64,000 bases of DNA from Salminus brasiliensis (taxonomy: Eukaryota > Chordata > Actinopteri > Characiformes > Bryconidae): positions 12,421,433-12,485,432 of the forward strand of contig NC_132894.1 in assembly GCF_030463535.1 (NCBI RefSeq), read 5' to 3'. A program made the translations under genes and the position numbers. Numbering within the stretch: position 1 is the first letter of the stretch; each line of letters starts with the position of its first letter. The notes under the pieces are model-generated. The model did not search any database, was not told where the DNA came from, and saw only the letters and a program-made list of their open reading frames with translations. Positions 12,691 through 24,200 of the stretch are shown here, one piece after another.

Positions 12691-13861
12691 AAATAAAGTG
12701 TTTTTTGGTTAAATCGGACATAAGCACACCTTTTACAATATTTGTTATTTGGAAATTATATGGACATTTACACAGTTCTGTGCTCATGACATTATTAAGA
12801 TGCTCTTTATGTGCAGGGTAGAAACACAAACATGCACAGCATGGGGTCACCAGGACGCTCAGGATTCTTCATTCGACATTTCAGTTTGCAGACCTTCCCA
12901 ACCTCGTCTTTCTCATCCTCTGCCTGTAATCTCAGAACTGGGCTTCTGCACTTGGATGGGGTGGACTAGTTCCAGAGGAGCTTAGCCATGCGGACTTCTG
13001 GCTCTCCTTCCTCATCCTCTGCCTCATTATAGGGGTATCTACCAGGACAATGGCAGAAAATGCAGAAGTGTATCCTCTGAGGCTCATCCTAGCTGAGGGC
13101 CACAAGCAAGCTCAAAATAATGAGCAATGGAAGGCACAGAGGAAGCTTAGAGCTTCCTGTAGTTTGAGGGTACAGCTGGGTGCAAAAAGCATGTCTTTTT
13201 ACAACTTGTTTTAAAATAGCAAGGTGTTCATCTTTTCTTAAATTCCTTTTGGTATATGAACACGAACATGAGCCACCTTTCTTATTTTTTGCTTTTGCTT
13301 AACAAGAAATGTGAAACGTCTGCAAATGTCATGAGTTTTCCAGACAAAAGTTATTGGTTATTAACAGAAGTCACTGAAGTTCTCCTTCTACCTCCAGACC
13401 ACAACAGTTTGATGTGTCGTCTCTCTCAGATTAGACTTATCAGGGTTATTAACAGAGTCAAGCCTAGATGACATGCATGCACTTATCAGTTTCGTCACGC
13501 CGTTTGAAGCGGCCTCTCTCAGAACCTGGCAAACAGTGGACGCCACTGTGTGGGTGATGATTTTAGAAGACATTGCCCAGTTGAGGAATTTACCAATGAC
13601 ATACCCAATTGATAAACAATGCACTAAGTCTATATTGTGAGAATAGCAGCTCCACAGACATTGCACTGATTGATTTGCAGGAGCTGAGTGAGGACTGAAA
13701 GCATGCCGCCATATATTTTCCATGCGGGTCGATCGGGACACCCATTTAGAGATTGCACTGTGCTGAATTCGGGAAGCTGCTAAATGAACAGATCAGGTAG
13801 GACTTTTAGCTGCTCATGTTTATAAAGAGGGTAGAACATATTAAGAACACATTTCAGACCC

Positions 13862-14545
13862 CTCCATGTCTTGATCCTCTACCATAAGGCACGAAGGGTG
13901 TATGACCTGAAGCACAATTCAGAGTTCTCAAAGTCTCGATTCTCTGCCATAAGCCATGAAGGGAGTAGAACCCAGAGCATATTTCAGACTCCTCCAATAT
14001 ATTCTGCATTGGTCATTAGCGGTGTAGTACCTGTAGCACATTTCACTCCTCCCAGTTTTGATCTTCTGACATGAGGGGTGTAAAGTCTTGATCATTGATC
14101 CTCTTCGCAAAGTCGCAAAGTCTTTATCATCTGCCATTAGCCATGAAGGGTGTAGTACATGGAGCACTTTTCAGAGTCTTGATCTGCCATGAAGGCTGTA
14201 GATTCTTGATCATTGATCCTCTTGATCCTCCACGCCATGAAGGGTGTAGAACCTAGAGCATATAATGGTTCATGCAAGTCTTGGTTCTCTGCCATAAGCC
14301 ATGAAGGGTGTAAAACCCAGAGCACATTTCAGACTTCTCCATGTCTTAGTTCTCTGCCATAGGCCATGAAAGGTGTGAAACATGGGCTATATTTTTAACT
14401 CATCCAAGTCTTGATCTTCCATGATAAACCTTGAAGGGTGTAGAACATGGAACACACTTTAGACGCCTCAGAATCTTGATCTTCCACCATAAGCCATGAA
14501 ATTTGCAGAACCTGGAGCACATTTCAGACTTCTACAAGTCTTGAT
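13862..14545. repeat. Minisatellite, 65-bp period, about ten units
   Basis: The phrase CTTGATC..TCTGCCATAAGCC followed by ATGAAGGGTGTAGAAC and GAGCACATTTCAGACT returns at almost exactly 65-bp steps. Unit starts are near 13862, 13927, 14270, 14335, 14400, 14465 and 14530. Between 13990 and 14270 the units are shortened or rearranged, with extra copies of TTGATCATTGATCCTC. Units differ from each other by several substitutions, so the array is old. Minus-strand open frames with a repeated LHPSWLMA phrase are a by-product. Confidence 0.85.
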
Positions 14546-15689
14546 CGGTTATAAGCTTGACAGTGGCCAGTCACATTGGGCCTTATGATATTACCTTGAT
14601 GCTGAGAGCATGCTCTTCACTTCGTTACATGTTTAGGATGAATTCCAAGAAAGTTTACTTGAATGCAAACTGAAAATTAGATTAGCGTACCAAACCGTGT
14701 TAGGACTCGGTGCAGCGCCCAAATCTGCCATGATACAGTTTAATATATAATGAGTAATAAAAATGTAAACATGCAAGTAACTTTTGAGGAACAGGTGTTG
14801 TACTCTCTTCAGAGAGAGGCTGTGGGAGACGGTGAAGAAGAAATCCTTTCATTACGCATTCACACTTCAGTGGTTCGCTTAACCAAGTGGAACACAGCGG
14901 AGACTTGCGTTGTGTGGAACAACATCCCTGCCGCTTACAGAGGTCTGATGTACCACATGAAGATACTCTCTCCTGCTGGAGTGAGACTTTCTCTCCAAGC
15001 CCTCAAGGCGTCCAGAAATCCAGGATCAGAAAATAAGTTCCAGTCATGTTTTCATGTTTCTTTGATAAGGACTTCATCTGTATTCCTTTATTCCTTTACA
15101 GTAGCTCTGTCTAAGATTGTGCGAACATCGTAAATGGCGCTGTGTGAAGAAAATTGTGCATCTCCGAACCGACAACTTAATAGGAAAAGGAAAAATCCTT
15201 CCTAACATCTGTTAATGTAACTTTCTTAAAAAAAATTGGAAAAGTTTGCTTTCCAAACTCTCCACAGACCAACACCATGACATGTTTACATAAAGGTTTT
15301 TTAACAGAGAATGACGCTGAGAAAACAAAAAACTTTCTGCCAGGCATAACTATAGATCCTCATGAGCTAATTTTGAGCAGCTGTGTCCGCTGGCATTGGT
15401 CAAAGAACATTAGGAACAGGAGTAATGGATGCCTTCAGCTCAACAAAAACTAGGTGTGCAGCGTGTGAAGTGAAAGCTTGACTAAGGCAATGGCGGAAAG
15501 CAACAGTAGCCAAGCAGCAATGGGGCAGGGCTTGGAATTGGATGATTAAGCATGGATGTGAGACTATATTGAAGTGCATATCCACACGCTACGCCCCTGC
15601 TGAACTAATCTAGTCAGGTATTCTGTTAAAGCCTTCAATCCACTTCTAAGACAAAGGGCAACTAATCTGGAGGCAGAAGGAGAGCCTCA
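14546..15689. other. Intergenic DNA with one unassigned open frame
   Basis: A plus-strand frame at 14750-15133 (127 codons) starts MSNKNVNMQVTFEEQ and has no resemblance I can name. It has no repeat structure and no obvious splice partners. I treat it as chance or an old pseudogene fragment and do not call it a gene. Confidence 0.3.
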
Positions 15690-16060
15690 CCTTCCATTTA
15701 CACATGCTGGAAACACCTCCTCCATTTCAAATTCAGATGAGAGTCAGCAGAGAGTGGCCCTTACAATAGAGCCACTCCAGTCAAGGGCGTCCTGGTGGAA
15801 CCTCGTTTTGTTGTGCTCAATTTTTTTTTTCCACACTCTTTCAATTCGATCTATCTGGCATGCGCCCCCTCGGCCGATAAAAGCTAATGAGTTCCCACCA
15901 TCGACACGGCCAAATGAAAAGAACTTGGGGGATTAAATGAAGTTAAATAAAAGGGGCAGATCCCTTCAGTGAACACGCGAATGCAAAGCCCAGTCTCGGC
16001 TTCATTAAGTGTTGTGGCAGTAATGCAGCATTTTATTCTCTCCTCAGTTCTTTTAGACGA
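15690..16060. other. Non-repetitive island, candidate conserved non-coding element
   Basis: The island has balanced composition and includes GATAAAAGCTAATGAG, AATGAAGTTAAATAAA, TTCATTAAGTG and CAGTAATGCAGCATTTTATT. It has no reading frame longer than 60 codons and no transposon features. It lies about 2.6 kb past the wdr18 stop codon and 14.6 kb upstream of grin3b, a plausible place for an enhancer of either. Confidence 0.28.
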
Positions 16061-16618
16061 TTTATCATCACATACTTACATTTGAACTTCACAAAGCATG
16101 GAGGGTAAAAAAAAAAAGGGTGTATTGATTTACTGTAAGCGCTCCCAGGCACAATTTAGAACACAATATCGTTAGGTTAGCCAAACCTCTCACACTGCTC
16201 TTAGCAGATACCTACCATGAGACCACAACCTTGCATTTGAAATCATTTAGAAACTAACCAAGCCCTCAGTAATAAACTAAATTCCCTCACGACACACCTC
16301 CAGCACTCCACGAGCAAAGAGGGATTAAACGCTGTAAGAGTTACTTTAAAAGTAGAGATGTCTCAATCGGGCTGTTTTGCTCCCCTGAGCTGATCCAATC
16401 TTTGTGTTTGTATAATTAACACAGTCACACAGTTTAGATAGGATGAGCTGCTGATTAATACTGTAAAGTAAAATCACTTCATTTTTAGTAGCAGTTTCTG
16501 TGAGACATTCTGGACTGACTGACTGATTTAGTTTATTTGAGACTTTTCTTAAAATCACTGTTTTATAGTGATAGTTCCTTTAAAACACTGCAGCCAGATC
16601 ACTTCCTGTGTGTGTGTG

Positions 16619-16980
16619 GTGATACATTTAGATTTAAGGCATTCAGCAGACGCTCTTATCCAGAGCGACTTACAAAAGTGCTTCACTGTTTACTCAGAAA
16701 ATACCCTTAGCTAGTTTGTATTGTCTGGGATCCAAAAGATACCTCCAAGCTTAGATACTACTAAATACAGAAGTCAGTATGAAGACCACAATACTCAACA
16801 CTACACTTCACCCAAGTACCCCAGCTGGGTCTTCAGTCTGCGTTTGAAGACAGCGAGCGAGCACCGGTGCCAGGACAGAAAAAAGTCTGGATGCTTGTCT
16901 TCCGTGGAACCTCAAGGATGGCGGGTCAAGCCGAGCCAATACCTGAAGCCCGAAGGGCTTGTGTTACACACTCTGGACTG
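16619..16980 (-). repeat. Retroposon-like repeat ending in the common tail
   Basis: The plus strand reads GCAGACGCTCTTATCCAGAG near 16648, the same tail as the SINEs but joined to a different body containing CCCAGCTGGGTCTTCAGTC, GTGCCAGGACAGA and GGCGGGTCAAGCCGAGCC. A related body is common in otophysan fish to my recollection. The open frame 16721-16981 lies inside it and is not a host gene. Confidence 0.55.
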
Positions 16981-17559
16981 ATATCTGTTGTTGTTGACAG
17001 AGATAAAAAAAATATCTGATCCATTACAAGACGCCTGGCTCGGCCCTGATCCTCATACACTGGATCTGATTCGGACATCCCTGATGCAGAAACAGCTCAA
17101 TGAACTCCTATGTTGGGCAGCAGTGCTTCTTTAGGTATTTCATGATTGTGAACTGCAGCTGGAGAGCTCCTGGCAATCAGCAGATTCCGAGAGCCTGGGG
17201 GCTCTCGTCCAACTGTAATCAAGGTCTCATGTTTTGCATTCTGGCATTTTAATTTCTGCAGATCAACCAGCGCACTTTTAGTATGGACCCCTTTAAATCT
17301 GCCTCCGGCCTTGTCAGACCAGATACAGATAAAAGAGTGTCTTAAAAGTAGGAAATGCAAACAACGTTTTTTATTATCTGAGGAAAAACAGCAAAATATA
17401 AAGAGAAAAAATTTCCATCGCTTTTTTTCTTCTTCTTTCCAGCAGATCAAACAATGATTTGACACGAGAGCCCCTCTTTTCCCCGCAGCTCCTCCTTTTA
17501 CACACACTGATAGTCAAACCTCAGCAAATATCCAAAGCCTAACCCTATAGAGGTGGGAG

Positions 17560-18682
17560 AACGATCCGGAGCGCAACGTGCGTGAATGTAAAAACAATTC
17601 CCTGCTTTTGCACAAGAGCAGCTAAAACAGAACATTCTTCAAAGGGGAAAGCGTCGAGAGGAGGCGCCGGTTGTTATCAGTCCTCATCCCTCTCCGCTTT
17701 AAGATGACGAGACTCAAGACATTTCAGATCTCCATCACCAAACCTAAATGAGTTAACCAGATAAAAATCATGCGCTGCCTTCGTTTGGAACACTGTGCCT
17801 GCAGAATGCTGATGATTCCCCCCCTTTTTTCCTTTTTACATTTGGATGCAAAAAAAAAAAAAAAAAAAAAAAGTTACCCCGCCTTCCCCTCCTCAAATGA
17901 GGTTGTTTGAGATATGTTGCTTCAGGAGAAACTAGCAAACTACAGAAGGATGTTTGCACAGGTCATGGAGAGGGCGGATTAACAGCAAGCTAAAGGGGAA
18001 GCATGATTTAACAACTCTCGCCAAGGCAAGGAAGAGCCGCTCTCGGTGCAAATAAGTCACGATGCAGTTTGTTGTGTTTACGGAGCGTTAGGGCCAGCAC
18101 ATAGCCGAAGTAAACTAGGAGGCAGAGGAGGTTCAGATCAAAGAGAGGAAACCCATTCGCTCGTCTGGGTGAAGGCCTACATCAAAAAATTAGAGGAGCA
18201 CCCAACCAGCCCCCTCCCCCATTCCTTTAACTTCACTACACAGCCTATATTCTCAAAGGAGAACACCGACAGCAAAAGCACACTGGACGAGAGGGAAGGG
18301 CTCAGACCAAGAAATGGATTAAAAAAATGATGCAAACATGTGAAATTGTCAACTTCTGGAGATGACAGGAGTCAAAGCTTTTATTAAAAAAAAAATTCTG
18401 TCTATTCTCTGGAAATACCGTAACAGTATAGTACGACCAATGCAACCCAATTCATCATTACTCAAAATCCCTATCAAACCCACAGTAAGTGAGCATTCAG
18501 AGCATTTCAAAAACTGGACCAAAAAAAAAAAAAAAAAAAACAACCACCAAACACTGTGAACTTGTGATTCCTTAGCGAGTGTAAATGCCAATTTAATTGA
18601 AACCCCATCGTTATTCACGGAGGTCCACTTTCAAACAGGGAACAGCTCGCCTCAGCTGAAATGAAGCCGTCTCACGAAGGTC
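17560..18682. other. Unique DNA downstream of wdr18, including its 3' UTR
   Basis: It holds poly-A runs at about 17848-17872 and 18521-18540, and otherwise non-repetitive sequence. The part next to the wdr18 stop (18380-18682) is taken as 3' UTR. No other gene is seen. Confidence 0.4.
18380..18385 (-). terminator. wdr18: Candidate poly(A) signal of wdr18
   Basis: The plus-strand TTTATT reads AATAAA on the minus strand, about 300 bases after the wdr18 stop codon. It is the first perfect AATAAA I found downstream. Its use is not shown by sequence alone. Confidence 0.45.
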
Positions 18683-18811
18683 CTAATTAGGCTTGGTGAG
18701 GAGCTGTGTGGAGAACTCATACAGGTCTTTGTTGATTTTCTTCAGGGTCCTCACCTCTTCCTCCAACTCAGACACCCGGACCTTTGTGTTCTCTCCATCG
18801 CCGAATACGCT
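18683..18811 (-). CDS. wdr18: wdr18 last coding exon
   Basis: It encodes 42 residues, from [13 protein letters not shown] to LLTKPN, and then TAG (18683-18685). The acceptor CAG|AGC at 18812/18811 follows a long pyrimidine tract on the minus strand, with phase 0. The heptad-like stretch [18 protein letters not shown] is a predicted coiled coil. It matches the conserved C-terminal helix of human WDR18, which is thought to take part in assembly of the complex. Length at the C-terminus is within a residue or two of human. Confidence 0.93.
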   Translation of the reverse strand, partial: SVFGDGENTKVRVSELEEEVRTLKKINKDLYEFSTQLLTKPN

Positions 18812-21228
18812 CTGTATGAGAAGAAAGAAAGAAAAAGAGAGAGAGATAAATACAAATTTACACAGGTCTTTCCTCATTTCCCTTCAAATTATGTCTACTG
18901 TATAAGAGGTACCCCCCTCTTCAGAATGTCAGCAAAATTCAATCTGTTTCAAAATGTTTCAGACCTCAACTTGACCTCCAGTGTTCCTGTTAACTGCTAC
19001 TTCCATACTTCCATTATGAACGAAGGGTTATGTGAAAATGCTCTGCTCTCTTCTCATTACTGTTTGTAGGCATCATTTGTTAACTGTTTAATGTTCTGAA
19101 GACTAGGCAGCTGCTTGGAGGAGCCCGATTGTTGATGCTATTTGTTGGGACAAGGGTTGAGAAGTTATAGAAGTTATATAAAGCTGTCTAAGGCTTATAA
19201 CGCTTTCAAATTTATAGCACCTGATCGTTCCTAACAATGACTGTGAACAAGTCAAAGGCCAAACAAGCCAATTAAGGTGTACCCAAATGTTTGCAGGATT
19301 CTACTTTGCTTGTTTTTTCTTAATACAAAAACGGCTGACCTAATTTGAATCTGACGGATGTCCTGTACAGCGTGTCAAATTTCCATAACGAAAGGACCAA
19401 TAGAAATACTCCAAAATGACGGTCAAGAAATTTTTTCCTTCTGTGAGGACCTAGAAAACCTTGGATCTCCATTTTGGCCTAATGTAAATCTGGTAGTTGT
19501 TCTTTAAATTGTGTAAAAAAAATGTCATGATGGACGGATAGTATAAAAGCTCCAATATGACTGAGAATAAAATCATTTTACAGAGACTTTTATTGGAGGG
19601 GAAAAATATAAAATAAAAAAATCTCAAATCTATTGTAAATCAGGATCTCAGGCATCAGGCACTGTATGTGAAACCATTTCAAAGAACTATGAGAGGCAGC
19701 TTTTAGAGCCATTAAACTCTTCAGACGTGTGGTTCCCATCACCACTGTAAACAATTCTGACTAATTCTCTCCAGAAGGCAGCATTTCACACCAAACCTCT
19801 CTGAATGACACTGTTTACATCTCAACACCCTGCATGACAAGTCCATTAGCACAATTCCCTTCAGAAACAAAAAGTTCGGTTTACCCTACAGCACAGATCT
19901 GCCGAGTGAACAGAAGCAAAGATTTATTGCACTTTACCCTGGATTTGAGCTCCTCGTAGACTTAACCACCCCCCCCCCCCCACCCCCCTTAAAAAAAGGT
20001 CAGCTGTAGCTTAGGGGGAAATGTCTGTGACCTAACATTTATCTCAAACATCTTAGTGGATAGATTTTGAGGGACCCAAAGACTAATTCAGTGCAAACGA
20101 GAGACTGGTTGGTGTGTTGAACTTCTAGAACTAGGTGCAAATAAAAGAAGCACTATGGCTTCCTGATGAGGTCATCAAATCCCATTTTTAAAACATCCCT
20201 AATCTAGCTTAGCAGATATTGACGGTGCTATTGTGGAGAATTTCGCAGTGCAGGCAAACGGTGGATGACAGCGATGCACATTTCCCACAGATTAAGAAAG
20301 AGTGTGTGTGGGGGGGAAGGGGGAGGTGGGGAGGCGCTATAAACTCTTGTGCTCTCCATTAATTTATTTATTTACACATTTCCTCCAAATAAACACAGTG
20401 GGCTTTGGGCTCGCCTGCAGGATTCAGCTCCCCTTTTGACTGAGTGCAACTAATCCACTTAACGGCACTTCCAAGTTTTGGATGGAGCGGTTGAGGCATC
20501 AGAGCTTTTCTAAGCACAGGGGGAGGAAGGGGAGGGAGGCGGGGCTGGGGTGCTGAGGGCCTGTGGTGACCCCAGCATGCCATGTGACATAGTGCCACTT
20601 GGATTTATTATATATATATATTTTTTTTAAGCAACGGCCTCTCTGGGAGTTCAAACAGAATATTTAGTGGGTTTCAGATTTCATAATAACAGATTGTTTA
20701 ATGCAGCTGGATTTTCAGCCTCAGAGGCTCCATTATAGGATCCTATAATCCTTATATAGTAAGCAGGTTGGATTTGAAAAGGCAAACCCAACACTGGATG
20801 TCTATGGTCTTATGAAATTTTGAAAACGTGCTTTGAAAGGTACAGTAAAAGCATTGGACTTAATCGCCTGATGCTGTCTCTGGTTTTCTATATATGGTAT
20901 TGTGAACAGACACCTTGGATCTCAAACTGCAGCAGTGAGGTACCAAAGTGTTGGAAAATGTGCATTAAGGGTGTTAAAGCTGTTGGAGCTTAAGAGCAGC
21001 CCAGTGTACTGATCCCAGAAAACTTGAAATATCAGCATTCTCGTCATTGTGGCTGTGTTTGAGCTAGCCATCTACTGTGCAAACATGGGCGCAGAAAATG
21101 TGATGTGTGTGGCGATTATGCTGAAGCTCAGCTGTTTAACCAGAGTAGTAAGGCAGCAAAGATGTGTAGAAATAAGGGCAGCAATGATGTGTAGGAATAA
21201 GGGCAGCAGTGTGTTTTACTCGAAAGAG

Positions 21229-21273
<45 letters not shown>

Positions 21274-24200
21274 GCAATTAGCCTTCTGGGTTAATACAGA
21301 TGTTTTACGCCACATTCAGAACAGTGAGAAAAGAACTGGAATGTGGAAGGAATGTGAACTCCTGGCATATTCACAACAGCATGAATGTTTAGAACCCCAA
21401 ACTAAACTGGAAAAGTGCACTCCCTGAACAACTGCAGTGGGAAACTCTGAATGGTTGCGCTGCTTAACTGGTATCCAGACCCAAGCAGTTGCAATGTGTT
21501 GACTAGGGGGACACTTATTAAAAGGTGGTCGCCATAGGGCTGCTATGTAGTTGCTAGGTGGTTGCTATGATGTTGCTAAATGGTTGCTGGGTGGGTAATA
21601 AAGTGTTGCCAGGCTTTTGCTAGGATGCTACTAGGTTGTTAGAAGGCAGTCGCTGTGCTATCCCAGGTGGTTGCTATGTGATTGCTAGGCACTTGCTAGG
21701 TGGCTGATATGTTCTCCCAGGTAGCAGCTATGGTGTTCCAGGTGGTTGCTAGCGTACTGCTGCCAGCTGACTTGAGACATTAACACCAATCCAAACCCAA
21801 ATTGTTCGTCCTAATTTTGCACACAGCTTTTTGATTAGATGGACAGTTTTCGTGTAGCAAAAGATGTCTTACTAAACATTTTTCTTTAGGACAGAATGGA
21901 GTGCAAAGGTTTGCGAAACCTCCTTATGTCAATGGTACAAACTAGGGATGCACTGGTCCGATATTAGGATCAGGTATCGGTCCCGATATTAACAAAATTA
22001 GCTGGATCGGGTATCTGATAATTAGGCAGATCCATGGAACCAAACCTTTCACTTTAATTTGGTGGTGTGAGACTGCACTAAATGTGCAAATAAATAAATG
22101 ACAAATGGCAATTTAGTACATTTATATCTGTGTTAATTTTTATATTATATAAAGTAATATTGAAGTCACATGGTGAGGTATACAGTTTATTAATTCAGCA
22201 ATGGTATCGGACTGGTACTGGTCATCGACCGATTGGCAAAGTTTATGTATCGGTATCGGAACTGAAAAAGCCGGATCGGTGCGTCCCTACAAACACACTA
22301 GTAACACCAAACCCAACAAAACCCTTCTGTGATTTCTTCATTTTAAAATGTAAGTCTAAACTACATACATCAATGTTACACCTTTTACACTCTCACTTAC
22401 TGTAGTAGTTTTAGCAGGAAGACTAGCGCATCTTGCCGAAATTGCTTGGCTGTATTATCAATAATAAACACAATAAAATGGATTGGTATCGTGCCTTACT
22501 GAAGTACTAGGATTGGAATGCAAAAATACTCAGTGTGAAAATACTGCAAAATCCCTGCCCGCAGTCATGTCAAAAGCTTGTAACTCCTTTTTTGTCCAAC
22601 CCCAGATGCCCTTTTCCACTGTGTGAGCATTCCACATTAGCATACCAATAGAAATAGCCCCACATCTTTGCTGCACACCTTAAGTTAAAAATAATGTTTC
22701 CTTCAAAAATGTACCAATATAATTTTAGCGGTGCAGTCAGTTACAAATGAAAGGGTACACAATGAACACGTGTGCTGGAATCCTGATTAGACCACGGCAG
22801 CAAGTGTCAGCCACGTCGGAAAAGCTTAACCCTCCCTTGCTTCACTGGGCAACGACCATCACTTCATTTGCAGGAAAACAGAGTGACAACAGCAGTGTGA
22901 AAGCCCTCAGTCGTGCCAAACGGTTTAGAAACGAGAGCTGGCATAGTTACAGCTTCCACCCTCTCACTCACCTTGTCTGTGACGGCGCACATGAGAGAAT
23001 GAAGACGCTCTGCCTTCTCCAGATAGGTCTCCTCTGGGTCCTGAATGCACGCCAAGCAAACACAACATGACAAAAGGGTCAAAACACTTCAATGTTAAAG
23101 CAGTATAACTCATGTGAAGAATGTGGATGAGAGCAGACATGTCCTGCAGGAGCAAAGCCTGTAGCGTGCGGGTCAATTACAGAACAGGGTTCCATCATGA
23201 ACGAGTGCCTCCAACCTGACTGCCACTGACGGCATACAAGTGAATGGATTACAGCTGCTATAAAGGTTGACAGTGATTCTAAAGACTGACAATGCCATTA
23301 CCAACAAGGTCTTTTTAATAGACCTGTCGAGAGAATGCAATCACCCGAGTCTGATTCGCAAGGTGTCACCCCAGATTCAAGGGGTATTTACAGCTTCATC
23401 CCTTCATGACTGTGCGGGAGACACTGCTTGTTCAACAGCATGGTCGATAAAGCAAGCGCTATGGCTCAATGCTGGGGTGTAGTCTGTGTGATACTCAGGT
23501 TTAAGCTATACATCTACTAGGAAAGCACTGCAATGTGTGATGAGGAATGTAGGCATTTGTCCATTATAAGCATTACGGAAAAATAAAGTAGCGAATAACA
23601 CGGAAACCCAATTCTAAACACCCACAAAAACACTCACTCACTCTCTCAAGTTGACTAAAACAAAACCAGGTGAGTGCTGATCCGATACTGGATCAAATAT
23701 CAGAAGAAAAAGATATAAATTTTTTTTTATAATTCATCACCTAAATTTTCACATAAATGCATGGATCAAGCCTACAGGCCAGTATTCTAGGGTTCATTAC
23801 TTGTAACTTACAGGAAGATACACATATTATAGCAAGCAGCAATACTTACCTTATCTAACCATGTATAAATACCTTCAACTGCAGGCGTGAAGTAAATTTC
23901 TGATCAAAACATGGTCAAATTTCTAAATTGTGTTAATATTTGCATCTCAAATTCAGACATATTTAAGAAGCCTAGAATCTCCTAAAATAACATGGCATGT
24001 GTGCTGGTCTCTTTCCTTCAAAGATTATGTCAAACTATTAAATAAAATGACAAAAATTGTCATAGGGGACTAAGAGTTAAAAGAGGGAAGAGATGGTATC
24101 GGATTGCGTATCAGTATCAGCATATATTTATAGCTGCAGTATCAGTATTGCACATGAAAACGTGGTATTGTGCCACCTTGAAAAAAACATACATAGTTTT

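Larger units (their letters stand above)
18812..22971 (-). other. wdr18: wdr18 last intron (about 4.2 kb)
   Basis: It contains a poly-C run near 19970-19989, a 38-base poly-A at 21235-21272, a degenerate GGTTGCTA repeat and a hAT-like element (listed separately). No nested gene is seen. Confidence 0.7.

Noticed and set aside
14137..14325. Minus-strand frames with repeated LHPSWLMA
   Set aside because: Produced by the 65-bp minisatellite and interrupted by stops. No sign of selection for a frame.
14750..15133. 127-codon plus-strand open frame
   Set aside because: No recognised family, no exon partners or promoter. Length is within chance expectation for 64 kb in six frames.
21235..21272. Processed pseudogene indicated by the poly-A tract
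   Set aside because: No recognisable cDNA-like body upstream and no target-site duplication.
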